A stretch of 64,000 nucleotides of DNA from Sphingopyxis sp. (GTDB taxonomy: Bacteria > Pseudomonadota > Alphaproteobacteria > Sphingomonadales > Sphingomonadaceae), in the NCBI RefSeq assembly GCF_016793825.1, contig NZ_JAEULM010000019.1:1-64000 (forward strand), read 5' to 3'. Below the pieces are notes generated by a model, which did no database searches, was not told the origin of the DNA, and worked only from the letters and a program-made list of their open reading frames with translations. This document shows positions 17,677 to 27,663 of the stretch, piece after piece. A program made the translations under genes and the position numbers. Within the stretch, counting starts at the first letter, position 1. The number at the start of each line of letters is the position of its first letter.

Positions 17677-18354
17677 ATGACCGATACACCCACCACAACG
17701 ATCCTCTTCGTCCTGTTCCCCGGCATCACCCAGCTCGACTTCACCGCGCCGGCGCAGGCGCTGTGCCGGCTGCCCGGCGCGCAGCTCGTCGGCGCCGCAG
17801 CGAGCCTCGACCCGATCGCAACCGACAGCGGCTTTTCGATTCTGCCGACGCATGATTTCGCATCGGCTCCGTCGGCCGACATCCTTTGCGTTCCCGGCGG
17901 CCACGGCGTTGCCGACGCGTTGCACGACGCGGAGACGATCGCGTTCATCGCCCGGCAGGCCGCCCATGCCCGCTGGATAACGAGCGTCTGCACGGGAGCC
18001 TTCCTCCTCGGCCGGGCCGGACTTCTGGAAGGCCGGAAAGCCACGACGCACTGGGCCTACACGCACCTTCTCCCGCGCGTGGGCGCTACGCATGAAGCGG
18101 CGCGCGTCGTAGAGGACGGCAACGTCGTCACCAGCGGCGGCGTGACGTCGGGGCTGGATTTCGCGCTGACCCTGATCGGACGACTGCGCGGGCCGGCGAC
18201 GGCGCAGGCCATCCAGCTCGCGATCGAATATGACCCCGCGCCACCCTATGCCGGCGGCCATCCCGATCGGACGCCCGAAGCCGTCACTGAAGGGCTGAAA
18301 GCCCGTGTCTATGACGCGGCGGCCGCCCGCATGGAAGCCGCGCTCACCAGCTAG
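17677..18354 (+). CDS. DJ-1/PfpI family protein, isonitrile-hydratase-like
   Basis: A 225-residue class I glutamine amidotransferase-like protein. The nucleophile elbow ITSVCTGAFLLG places the reactive cysteine at Cys105, followed by GRKATTHWAY, and the acidic partner is probably in FTAPAQAL. These strings are typical of the isonitrile hydratase (InhA) branch, which hydrates isonitriles to N-formamides, but other DJ-1 activities are not ruled out. It lacks the C-terminal AraC domain found in GlxA-type relatives. Its last four bases overlap the convergent cyclotransferase gene. Confidence 0.8.
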   Translation: MTDTPTTTILFVLFPGITQLDFTAPAQALCRLPGAQLVGAAASLDPIATDSGFSILPTHDFASAPSADILCVPGGHGVADALHDAETIAFIARQAAHARWITSVCTGAFLLGRAGLLEGRKATTHWAYTHLLPRVGATHEAARVVEDGNVVTSGGVTSGLDFALTLIGRLRGPATAQAIQLAIEYDPAPPYAGGHPDRTPEAVTEGLKARVYDAAAARMEAALTS

Positions 18355-19097
18355 CGGCAGTCGGCGAGTGCGATCTCATAGAGTTTGGGCCAGTATTTTC
18401 CGGTAACGAACAGGCGTTTCTTCCTTGCGTCCCAGGCAATGCCGTTGAGCACGCTGTCGTCGCCGGTCGCCCCGGCATCCTGCTTCAGGCCGGTCAGATC
18501 GACATAGGATGTAATGTCCCCGCTCGCGGGGTCGATGCGCACGATCAGATCGGTCATCCAGATATTCGCCCAGACCTGACCGTCGATCGTTTCGAGCTCG
18601 TTGAGCATCGCCAGCGGGCGCCCCCCGAACCGGACGGTGACGCGCCGCTGTTCCTTCATCGTCGCGGGGTCCATGAAACGGAGCTGCGACGATCCGTCGC
18701 TGAGAACGAGGCTGTCACCGACCATCGTCAGCCCCCAGCCTTCGCCCTCATATCGGAATGTACCGACGCGCTTCAGATCCTTGATCGTCCAGCGGTTGCC
18801 GATGCCGTTCTGCCAGGTGACGCCGATGATCTGGTCGCCCCAGCGCGTAATGCCTTCGCCGAACTGGTCGGACGGCAGCTTCGTCTGCGCCAGCGCCCCG
18901 CCGGTCTTGAGATCCAGACGCGCAACACGCGAACGGCCATATTGCCCGGTCCCCTCGTAAAGATGCCCGTCGTCCCAGAAAAGCCCTTGGGTAAAGCTGG
19001 TCGTATCATGCGGATAGCTTTGAACGACGCGGTATCCGCAGCGCTCTACCGGCGCGGGGTCGGCAGCGACGGCGACGAGGGCAAGGAGCAAGCTCAT
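18351..19097 (-). CDS. glutaminyl-peptide cyclotransferase (glutamine cyclotransferase)
   Basis: Converts N-terminal glutamine of peptides to pyroglutamate. The 248-residue protein has a short signal peptide (LLLALVAVAAD) and the five-bladed beta-propeller strings of plant-type glutamine cyclotransferases: YPHDTTSFTQGLFW, LYEGTGQYGRS, FGEGITRWGDQIIGVTWQNG, LNELETIDGQVWANIW and LNGIAWDARKKRLFVTGKYWPKLYE. Expected in the periplasm. It lies downstream of groEL's terminator on the same strand and converges on the DJ-1 gene. Confidence 0.88.
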   Translation of the reverse strand: MSLLLALVAVAADPAPVERCGYRVVQSYPHDTTSFTQGLFWDDGHLYEGTGQYGRSRVARLDLKTGGALAQTKLPSDQFGEGITRWGDQIIGVTWQNGIGNRWTIKDLKRVGTFRYEGEGWGLTMVGDSLVLSDGSSQLRFMDPATMKEQRRVTVRFGGRPLAMLNELETIDGQVWANIWMTDLIVRIDPASGDITSYVDLTGLKQDAGATGDDSVLNGIAWDARKKRLFVTGKYWPKLYEIALADCR

Positions 19098-19183
19098 GCG
19101 ACGTAGCTATGCGCCGCAGCGTGAACTGGCAATGTCTCGGACCTCCTATTTCGTCATCCGCGTCGGCCAGCCCACGCCCCGAC

Positions 19184-19216
19184 GAAAAAGGGCCGGAGGA
19201 TTTCTCCCCCGGCCCT
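19184..19216 (-). terminator. groESL terminator
   Basis: Read on the minus strand, AGGGCCGG with its GGA extension pairs with the complementary arm around a short loop and is followed by five T (19188-19184). It starts about 34 bases past the groEL stop. Confidence 0.85.
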
Positions 19217-19249
19217 GTTTCTGTTGGCTGGATGCCTAACGGGTCGGAC

Positions 19250-20932
<1,683 letters not shown>

Positions 20933-20956
20933 TTACTCGCAAATCGATGATCAAGC

Positions 20957-21244
20957 TCAGGCGATGACGCCGAGGATGTCCGATTCCTTCATGATCAGCA
21001 GTTCTTCGCCGTCGACCTTGACTTCGGTGCCCGACCATTTGCCGAACAGGATGCGATCGCCAGCCTTGACGTCGAGCGGGGTCACCTTGCCATCGTCGGC
21101 GCGGGCGCCCGAACCGACCGAGACGACTTCGCCTTCCTGCGGCTTTTCCTTGGCGGTGTCGGGAATGATGATGCCGCCGGCCGTCTTTTCTTCGGCTTCG
21201 ATACGGCGGACGAGCACGCGGTCGTGCAGCGGACGAAATTGCAT
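20957..21244 (-). CDS. groES: co-chaperonin GroES
   Basis: The 95-residue lid of the chaperonin. It begins with [23 protein letters not shown], includes the mobile loop, and ends with the usual EESDILGV-type string. GGAGGAATAT precedes the ATG. First gene of groESL; the CIRCE element lies 34 bases upstream of its start codon. Confidence 0.99.
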   Translation of the reverse strand: MQFRPLHDRVLVRRIEAEEKTAGGIIIPDTAKEKPQEGEVVSVGSGARADDGKVTPLDVKAGDRILFGKWSGTEVKVDGEELLIMKESDILGVIA

Positions 21245-21277
21245 GGATATTCCTCCAGAGATGCAAATGATGTCGGT

Positions 21278-21304
21278 TTAGCACTCACGGGGTGCGAGTG
21301 CTAA
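21278..21304. promoter_or_regulatory. CIRCE operator (HrcA site)
   Basis: Perfect TTAGCACTC-N9-GAGTGCTAA, the binding site of the heat-shock repressor HrcA, in front of groES. In many alphaproteobacteria groESL is under CIRCE together with a heat-shock sigma factor. The site also lies upstream of the divergent HNH gene. Confidence 0.97.
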
Positions 21305-21387
21305 CAGGGGGGCATATGGGTCGCACCCCAAGGGGCGTCAAGCGGAGTCCAACGAAAATTTTACGTCTCATCGCCATAAGTCCATAT

Positions 21388-21855
21388 ATGACCGTCGAAG
21401 CCACAGATAAGCTACCCGAAGAAACACCGGAAAAGCCTGAAGACGCAGCGCGTCCCTGTCTCGACGGTATGCCCTATCGAGCCATCGTTTTCGCTCGACT
21501 ACATAGCAATGAAGCAAAGACGCCACTCTATTGGGTCGGTGGAGTTGCTGGTGGCCCATGGAGCGCCATTAACAGTCTGAAGAAGGCCGTCGCCGTTCAC
21601 GGTGCGACCTGCTTCTATTGCTCCACGGGATTGGCAAAAGACACGGTGACGATCGATCATGTCGAAGGGCAGATCGGCGAGATACCCAACGCTATCCAGA
21701 ATCTGGTGTTGGCCTGCAAGCCCTGCAACGCGAAGAAGGGTCATTTACCTATCGACGCCTTCAAACCCGAAGCAGGACGCGAATGGCTGCAAGCACTCCA
21801 CACGCAAATCGAGGAACGACTGCGAAAACTGGGTGCGCAGACCAAAATTAAATAG
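21388..21855 (+). CDS. HNH endonuclease family protein
   Basis: A 155-residue protein. It has an HNH nuclease core with zinc cysteines CFYC, the catalytic IDHVEG, then NLVLACKPCNAKKGH, which supplies the asparagine and the second cysteine pair. Substrate unknown; free-standing HNH proteins occur as nicking enzymes, restriction-like nucleases or relics of mobile DNA. The ATG at 21388 is chosen because longer frames run into the CIRCE region; no clear ribosome site is seen. Base composition is more AT-rich than neighbours, suggesting acquisition. Its last codons form half of a palindrome shared with the MATE gene. Confidence 0.72.
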   Translation: MTVEATDKLPEETPEKPEDAARPCLDGMPYRAIVFARLHSNEAKTPLYWVGGVAGGPWSAINSLKKAVAVHGATCFYCSTGLAKDTVTIDHVEGQIGEIPNAIQNLVLACKPCNAKKGHLPIDAFKPEAGREWLQALHTQIEERLRKLGAQTKIK

Positions 21856-21873
21856 GGAAGGTCCCTATTTAAT
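21847..21873. terminator. shared bidirectional palindrome at two gene ends
   Basis: A perfect 12-base inverted repeat, ATTAAATAGGGA-AGG-TCCCTATTTAAT. It holds the last codons and the stop of both the HNH gene (plus) and the MATE gene (minus); each protein ends in Ile-Lys encoded by the arms. It could terminate both convergent transcripts, although no T-run follows. Confidence 0.6.
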
Positions 21874-23265
21874 GGGCAACAACCCCAGCCGCCCCCGCAT
21901 CCGCCACCGCGTGAGCAGCAGCGCCGCAACGACGACCAGCCCGACGGCAAGACCGATCCACACGCCGACGCCCGCCATCGAAGTCCAGAAACCGAGGTAG
22001 ATCGCGGTGCCATAACCCGCGATCCAGTATCCACAGATGGCGATGATCATCGGCGTGCGCGTGTCCTGCAGCCCGCGCAGCACCCCAGCGGCGACCGTCT
22101 GGGCGCCATCGAAAAGCTGGAAGGCGGCAGCGACGACGAGGAATTGCATCGCGAAGCCGACAAGCGCCGCATTCTTGGCATCGTGCACATCGACATAGAT
22201 TGACAGCACGAGCCCCGGAAACAGCCAGATCAGCAGCGCGGTAAACCCCATGAAGCCGATGCCGAGGCCAAGCGACGCGCGGCCCGCGAGCGCGATGCCG
22301 CGAGGGTCGCACGCACCATAGGCAAGCCCCACGCGGATCGTCGCCGCCTGCGCGACCCCGAACGGAATTTGAAAGGCGAGCGCCGCGATCTGCAGCGCGA
22401 TCGTATGCCCGGCAAGCTGCGCCTCGCCGATCCGGCCCATCAGGAATGCGGCGCCCGTGAACAGCCCCGCTTCGGCCAGAATGGTCAGGCCGATCGGAGT
22501 ACCGATCCGCAGCATCTCCGCGAACCGGCTCCACTCGCTGCGCCACCAGTTGCCGAACAGATGATAGCGGCGCAGCCGCCGATCGCTCTGGATGACGACG
22601 ACATAGGCGACCAGCATCGCGGTGCTGGTGAGGATGCTCGACAGCGCCGAGCCGTGAAGGCCGAGCGCGGGCAGGCCGAGATGGCCGAAAACCAGCGCCC
22701 AGTTCCCGAACGCATTGACGAACAGCGCGAGGAAAGTGATCGCCGTCGCGATCGTCGGCCGGCCGAGCGCCGAGACGAAGATGCGTAACACGCTGGCCGC
22801 GATCATCGGGAACATGCCCCACATCAGGATCAGCAGGAAGCTGGCGGCGTGATGCGTCAGTTCGGGCTCCTGCCCGGTCGCGCGCATGATCGGACCGCCC
22901 GCCGCGCAGATTCCCATGAAGGCAAGCGAAACGAGCAAGCTCAGCCACAAGGCCATGCGAACGGTGCGCCGGACCTCGCGCACGCTATGGTTGCGGCGAC
23001 CCAATTCGGCGGCGATCAACGGAGCGGCAGCCCCCACCAGCCCGGTGCCGGTCCAGAGCAGAAGGCCGAAGATCGCGACGCCGAGCGACGAGGCCGCAAG
23101 CGCCGCATCGCCGAGCCGGGCAACGAAGATGACGTCGATCGCATGAACGAGCATCTGGAGGAGGTTCGCCGCCGCCAGCGGCAGCGCAAGCGCCAGCGTC
23201 GCGCGAAATTCGGCGCGGAACGTCTGCGGCGGCGCCGCGGACAGAGGATGGGCCTGCTCCAGCAT
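21865..23265 (-). CDS. MATE family efflux transporter
   Basis: A 466-residue inner-membrane exporter of the NorM branch with twelve hydrophobic segments in two halves. Typical strings are LALPLAAANLLQML, ARLGDAALAASSLG, GLVGAAAPLIAAELGRRN and, in the second half, GTPIGLTILAEAGLF and RVGLAYGACDPRG. MATE pumps expel cationic drugs and metabolites using sodium or proton gradients; the substrate here is not evident. Monocistronic, converging on the HNH gene. Confidence 0.92.
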   Translation of the reverse strand: MLEQAHPLSAAPPQTFRAEFRATLALALPLAAANLLQMLVHAIDVIFVARLGDAALAASSLGVAIFGLLLWTGTGLVGAAAPLIAAELGRRNHSVREVRRTVRMALWLSLLVSLAFMGICAAGGPIMRATGQEPELTHHAASFLLILMWGMFPMIAASVLRIFVSALGRPTIATAITFLALFVNAFGNWALVFGHLGLPALGLHGSALSSILTSTAMLVAYVVVIQSDRRLRRYHLFGNWWRSEWSRFAEMLRIGTPIGLTILAEAGLFTGAAFLMGRIGEAQLAGHTIALQIAALAFQIPFGVAQAATIRVGLAYGACDPRGIALAGRASLGLGIGFMGFTALLIWLFPGLVLSIYVDVHDAKNAALVGFAMQFLVVAAAFQLFDGAQTVAAGVLRGLQDTRTPMIIAICGYWIAGYGTAIYLGFWTSMAGVGVWIGLAVGLVVVAALLLTRWRMRGRLGLLPIK

Positions 23266-23366
23266 AGCCGGCCCGGATAGGCGCGGGCCTTCTGGCGTTC
23301 AATAGCGGTGAAGCACCGCGCGCGGTTTCGGAGGCGGCGGTGATAAAAGAGCAACAGCCCCTTACG

Positions 23367-23939
23367 TCATCCGGCCCACAGCGTCGTCATTTCATAGGCG
23401 AAAGCCAGAAACGTCGCCGTCAGTCCCACGACGAACAACCGATAGGCATAGGCCAGGTAGCGATATTTGCGCCGCGCGAGGATCAGGCCGTTCTGATAGG
23501 TGTCGCGCAGGATCGTCTCGTAAAGATCCTCCTCGGTCCGCATCCGTTCCTTGACGGCATCGATGAACTCGTCCTCGTCCATCTGCGCGAAACGACCGAA
23601 GAACAGGATATTGCTGTGATCCTTACCGTCGCGATACACGGCGGGCGGCGCCTTGCCGACGCGCGGCAGAACCGCCGAGATCGCCAGCAGCGCGGAGAGA
23701 AAGGAGAAGGTCGCGAGCACCGTCAGCGGCAGCGCGAAGGCACCCGCCCCGACCCGCGCCTGTCCGACCGCGAGCGTGAAGACGACGAAGGTGGCACCCA
23801 TCAGGATCGACGCCTTCTGGTCGGCCATCTGCGACAATTGCATCGTGATCTGCTGATTGGTGCGAACGAGGTGAACCGCGTTCGGCGGAAAGGAAATCGC
23901 CGGACGGTCCGGCGCCACGGTCGATTTTTCGCTGTCCAT
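23367..23939 (-). CDS. Pycsar-effector-type membrane protein (DUF5706)
   Basis: A 190-residue protein resembling the PycTM/DUF5706 family. An N-terminal helix, HLVRTNQQITMQLSQMADQK, precedes two hydrophobic helices (ILMGATFVVFTLAVG and LTVLATFSFLSALLAISAVL). The conserved loop HSNILFFGRFAQMDEDEF follows, then a charged helix and a third membrane helix near the end. In Pycsar phage defence such proteins damage the membrane when a cyclase makes cCMP or cUMP. No cyclase gene is adjacent. The start at 23939 has GGGA six bases upstream; an ATG at 23981 has none. Confidence 0.72.
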   Translation of the reverse strand: MDSEKSTVAPDRPAISFPPNAVHLVRTNQQITMQLSQMADQKASILMGATFVVFTLAVGQARVGAGAFALPLTVLATFSFLSALLAISAVLPRVGKAPPAVYRDGKDHSNILFFGRFAQMDEDEFIDAVKERMRTEEDLYETILRDTYQNGLILARRKYRYLAYAYRLFVVGLTATFLAFAYEMTTLWAG

Positions 23940-24091
23940 CCAGTCCCATCCCTGCCAGCGCGCCCGATACAGGGATGGCATGAAGTGTCGTCAGCGGCAA
24001 GATGCTGCCCGATTCCCGCCGCATTCGCTTGCCAAGCGGGATTCATCGCGGCATTCCGCCCGCAACTTCATTCCTTGATGGGACGCACCTT

Positions 24092-24328
24092 ATGAGCACC
24101 GCCCTCACCGAGCAGATTCACGGCCTGATCGAACCCTTCAACAAGAAGGGCATCGCACTGACCGATGCCACCACCTTTGCGGGCGACCTCGAATGGGATA
24201 GCCTGACGGTGATGGATTTCGTCGCCGAGGTCGAAGACACGTTCGACATCATCATCAGCATGAACATGCAGGCAGAGATAGAAACCGTCGGCCAGTTGGT
24301 TGCGGCGGTCGATAAGCTGCAGGGTTGA
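24092..24328 (+). CDS. acyl carrier protein for sphingolipid synthesis
   Basis: A 78-residue acyl carrier protein: the phosphopantetheine serine is in LEWDSLTVMDFVAEVE, the DSL motif, and the usual acidic helices follow. It lies seven bases before spt, as in other sphingolipid-making alphaproteobacteria, where a dedicated ACP (AcpR) delivers the fatty acyl chain to serine palmitoyltransferase. GGGAC lies 11 bases before the ATG at 24092. Cytoplasmic; needs a 4'-phosphopantetheinyl transferase encoded elsewhere. Confidence 0.88.
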   Translation: MSTALTEQIHGLIEPFNKKGIALTDATTFAGDLEWDSLTVMDFVAEVEDTFDIIISMNMQAEIETVGQLVAAVDKLQG

Positions 24329-24335
24329 TCCGCCG

Positions 24336-25538
24336 ATGACCGACCTTTTTTCCAAATTCGATCCGCTGATCCAGCAGCGCGAAGCGTTGCTCGCGACCGG
24401 CGTCACCGATCCGTTCAGCCTGGTGATGGAAAAGGTCGTTTCGCCGACCGTCGCGATCTGCAACGGGCGCGAGACGATCCTGCTCGGTACCTATAACTAT
24501 ATGGGCATGACCTTCGACGAGGATGTGATCGCCGCGGGCAAGGACGCGCTCGACAAATTTGGCAGCGGCACGACCGGCAGCCGCGTCCTCAATGGCACCT
24601 ATCAGGGCCACAAGGAGTGCGAGGACGCGCTCAAGGAATTTTACGCCATGGACCACGCCATGGTGTTCTCGACCGGATATCAGGCCAATCTTGGCATCAT
24701 CAGCACGATCGCCGGCAAGGGCGACTATGTCATTCTGGATATCGACAGCCATGCCTCGATCTATGACGGGTGCAAGATGGGCGACGCCGAGATCGTCGCT
24801 TTCCGTCACAACGACATCGAAGCACTTGAAAGGCGGCTGAAGCGCCTGCCTCCCGAGGCAGGCAAGCTGGTCGTGCTCGAGGGCGTCTATTCGATGCTCG
24901 GCGACATCGCGCCGCTGAAGGAGATGATCCGCGTCGCGAAGGAAAATGGCGCGATGGTGCTGGTCGACGAGGCGCATTCGATGGGCTTTATCGGCGAGCA
25001 TGGTCGCGGCGTCGCCGAGGCGCAGGGCGTAATCGACGACGTCGATTTCATCATCGGCACATTCAGCAAGAGCGTCGGCACCGTCGGCGGATTTTGCGTA
25101 TCGAACCATCCGAAGTTCGAGATCATGCGGCTGGTCTGCCGACCCTATGTCTTTACGGCCTCGCTGCCGCCGAGCGTCGTCGCGACCGCCGCGACTAGCA
25201 TCCGCAAGCTTATGCATGGATCGAACAAGCGCGCGCATCTGTGGGAAAACTCGAAAAAGCTTCACAAGGGCCTGCGCGCCCTCGGCTTCACGCTCGGCAC
25301 CGAGGAACCCCAGTCGGCGATCATCGCGGTCATCATGCCCGACCTCGAGCGCGGCGCGATGATGTGGGAAGCGCTGCTTGAGGAAGGGCTGTACGTCAAT
25401 CTTGCCCGCCCACCCGCGACGCCGGCGGGCATGACCTTGTTGCGCTGTTCGCTGTGCGCCGAACATACGAGCGAGCAGGTCGACGAGATTCTCGGCCGTT
25501 TCGACCGCGCGGGCAAGCGCGCCGGCATTATCGGCTGA
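24336..25538 (+). CDS. spt: serine palmitoyltransferase
   Basis: Condenses L-serine with a palmitoyl thioester to give 3-ketodihydrosphingosine and CO2, the first committed step of sphingolipid synthesis. The 400-residue alpha-oxoamine synthase has the PLP lysine Lys245 in GTFSKSVGTVGG, the pyridine-binding VLVDEAHSMGFIG, and TGYQANLG near the N-terminus. It closely matches the soluble homodimeric SPT of Sphingomonas paucimobilis as I recall it, including FTASLPPSVVATA. Coupled to the upstream acp. The ketoreductase and acyltransferase needed next are not adjacent, but a candidate N-acyltransferase lies at 34097. Confidence 0.96.
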   Translation: MTDLFSKFDPLIQQREALLATGVTDPFSLVMEKVVSPTVAICNGRETILLGTYNYMGMTFDEDVIAAGKDALDKFGSGTTGSRVLNGTYQGHKECEDALKEFYAMDHAMVFSTGYQANLGIISTIAGKGDYVILDIDSHASIYDGCKMGDAEIVAFRHNDIEALERRLKRLPPEAGKLVVLEGVYSMLGDIAPLKEMIRVAKENGAMVLVDEAHSMGFIGEHGRGVAEAQGVIDDVDFIIGTFSKSVGTVGGFCVSNHPKFEIMRLVCRPYVFTASLPPSVVATAATSIRKLMHGSNKRAHLWENSKKLHKGLRALGFTLGTEEPQSAIIAVIMPDLERGAMMWEALLEEGLYVNLARPPATPAGMTLLRCSLCAEHTSEQVDEILGRFDRAGKRAGIIG

Positions 25539-25650
25539 TCCCGGACGGCCGCCGACCAGCGGATTCCTTTTCGCGGCGAGTTGAAGACGGGCAAGCGGCA
25601 CGCGGCCTTCCTTGCTTTGCCCGGCGGCGCTTGTCCGATACAAGCTCCGT

Positions 25651-27624
25651 GTGTTCGAGAGGGATCTGGAAAATGAGACCGAAGGTCGGCGGGAGCGTTT
25701 GCGCTTCTGGCTGACGATCGGTTTGGGCGCGATTCTGACGGGGGTCGTGGCCGCCCTCGTCCTGCTGCTTGCGCGGGCCAACGACAATTACGACCGCTCG
25801 CTGGGCTGGCAGGCGCATAGCCTGGAGATCATTTCCCAGACGCGCAGCCTCGACGCCGCGCTCGCCCGCGCCGAAGCCGCACTCGGACGCTTCGCGGTCG
25901 GACTGCAGAAGGAGGACGGCCGCGTCTATCAGCAGCAATGGGGATTGTCGCAGCAATATCTGACGATGCTTCAACGCAACGTCCGCGACAATGCGAAGCA
26001 GGCCGAACTCGTCCGCAAGCTGGCAGCCGAACTTCACGCCCGCGGCGAACAACTCGGCGACGCCGCACTCAGTGCCAATTATCGGCAGACGGTTGCCGCC
26101 ATCTCGAAGTATAACGCCGCAGGTCATGACGCCGCACTGATCAGGATCGACCGCCTGCTGTCGGAACTGATTCGCAACGAGCGTACGATCCTTGCCGAAC
26201 GCAACCGCGTCGCGGCATCGGATCGCGCCAGCCTGAACCAGGCGATCCTGCTCTTTTCGCTGCTCGGCGCCGTCGCCGCGGTCATCGCGATCGCGGCCAC
26301 CGTATCGCTGGTCCGCGCCGAAGGCGAACGCCGCGCAGCGCGGCGCGAACAGTTTTTCGAAGCCGATCGCGCCATGCAGCTTGAAACCGCAGTCGAAGAG
26401 CGCACCGCGGAACTGGCCGAGGCGAACATCGCGCTGCGCAGCGAAATGGTCGAACGCGAAACCGCCGAAGCCCGACTGCGCCAGGCGCAAAAGATGGAGG
26501 CCGTGGGGCAGCTAACCGGCGGCATCGCACATGATTTCAACAATATGCTGGCGGTCGTCGTCGGCGGTCTCGAACTCGCGCAGCGGCTGGTCGAAAGCGC
26601 GCCCGACAAGGCGCGGCGACACATGAGCAACGCGATGGACGGCGCCAACCGTGCGGCCGACCTGACACGCCGCCTGCTTGCCTTTGCACGATCGGAACCG
26701 GCGCGCCCTGAAATAGTGCTGGTCGATGAGTGCATCGCGAGCTTTGCAGAACTGATCGAACGCACGATCGGCGACCGGATCGCGCTGACGCTGGACCTTC
26801 ATGCCGATGGTCTTGCATGCTGGCTCGACCGGCAGCAGTTTGAAAATGCGCTGCTCAATCTGGCCGTCAACGCGCGCGACGCCATGGCCGGACACGGCTC
26901 GCTGACTATTCGCACCTTGCGCGACGAGGAAGAACATACCGCGGCGCTTGCCGTGCAGGTGATCGACACCGGCTGCGGCATGTCGCCCGAAGTGCTCGAA
27001 CGGGTGTTCGATCCATTCTACACGACCAAACCGGCGGGTCAGGGCACCGGTCTTGGCATGAGCCAGGTCTTTGCCTTTTGCCGCCAGTCCGGCGGCGAAG
27101 TGCAGATTTCTTCGGCCGAGGGCGAAGGAACGAGGGTCGCGATGCTGATGCCGGTCGCACTCCCCGACGATTCCAGCGTTCCCGCCAGCGATCCGGACGC
27201 CGCCACCTCCATGGATTCGCCGGCGAGCGCGCTCAGCATTTTGGTGGTCGAGGACGACAAGCGCGTTCTTGCCGCCACGGTCGATGCCGTCGAGGAACTG
27301 GGACATACCGCGATCGCCTGCGCCAATCCGCTCGACGCCGAAAGGCTCGTCGAGGGACGGCTGGCCGAGGGGGGCAGCTTCGACCTCGTCCTTTCCGACG
27401 TGCTGATGCCCGAACTCACCGGCCCTGAAATGGTTGCACAACTGAAACGGCGCTGGCCCGAACTGTCGGTTCTTTTCGTCACGGGCTATGCCGGCGACGC
27501 CAGCGAGATCGAGGCCTTCGGCGACCATGATGTGCTGCGCAAACCGTTTACGCTGACCGCGCTTGACCATGCGATCCGCCGCAGCGGCGAAACCCGGCCC
27601 GACGGGCAACGGCTGGCCAGTTAA
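25651..27624 (+). CDS. hybrid sensor histidine kinase with receiver domain
   Basis: A membrane histidine kinase of about 657 residues. It has a first membrane helix (LTIGLGAILTGVVAALVLLL) and a helical CHASE3-like periplasmic sensor of about 160 residues. The second helix (FSLLGAVAAVIAIAATV) is followed by a coiled coil. The dimerisation box is GGIAHDFNNMLAVV with the phospho-accepting histidine. The HATPase_c boxes are NLAVNARDAM, DTGCGM and GTGLGMSQV, and the C-terminal receiver reads LVVEDDKR ... LVLSDVLMPE ... KPF. The start is uncertain: GTG 25651 without ribosome site, or TTG 25612. It follows spt by 112 bases on the same strand and may respond to envelope state. Confidence 0.85.
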   Translation: MFERDLENETEGRRERLRFWLTIGLGAILTGVVAALVLLLARANDNYDRSLGWQAHSLEIISQTRSLDAALARAEAALGRFAVGLQKEDGRVYQQQWGLSQQYLTMLQRNVRDNAKQAELVRKLAAELHARGEQLGDAALSANYRQTVAAISKYNAAGHDAALIRIDRLLSELIRNERTILAERNRVAASDRASLNQAILLFSLLGAVAAVIAIAATVSLVRAEGERRAARREQFFEADRAMQLETAVEERTAELAEANIALRSEMVERETAEARLRQAQKMEAVGQLTGGIAHDFNNMLAVVVGGLELAQRLVESAPDKARRHMSNAMDGANRAADLTRRLLAFARSEPARPEIVLVDECIASFAELIERTIGDRIALTLDLHADGLACWLDRQQFENALLNLAVNARDAMAGHGSLTIRTLRDEEEHTAALAVQVIDTGCGMSPEVLERVFDPFYTTKPAGQGTGLGMSQVFAFCRQSGGEVQISSAEGEGTRVAMLMPVALPDDSSVPASDPDAATSMDSPASALSILVVEDDKRVLAATVDAVEELGHTAIACANPLDAERLVEGRLAEGGSFDLVLSDVLMPELTGPEMVAQLKRRWPELSVLFVTGYAGDASEIEAFGDHDVLRKPFTLTALDHAIRRSGETRPDGQRLAS

Positions 27625-27663
27625 CGCAGACTGCCATTGCCGCCCGCGCCGGACCGCCGCAGG

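Noticed and set aside
16387-18261. 624-codon minus-strand frame opposite the lipoproteins
   Set aside because: Serine/glycine-rich mirror of alanine-rich coding repeats, not a gene.
23367-23939. A complete Pycsar defence system
   Set aside because: The effector-like protein is present, but no uridylate or cytidylate cyclase is in the neighbourhood.
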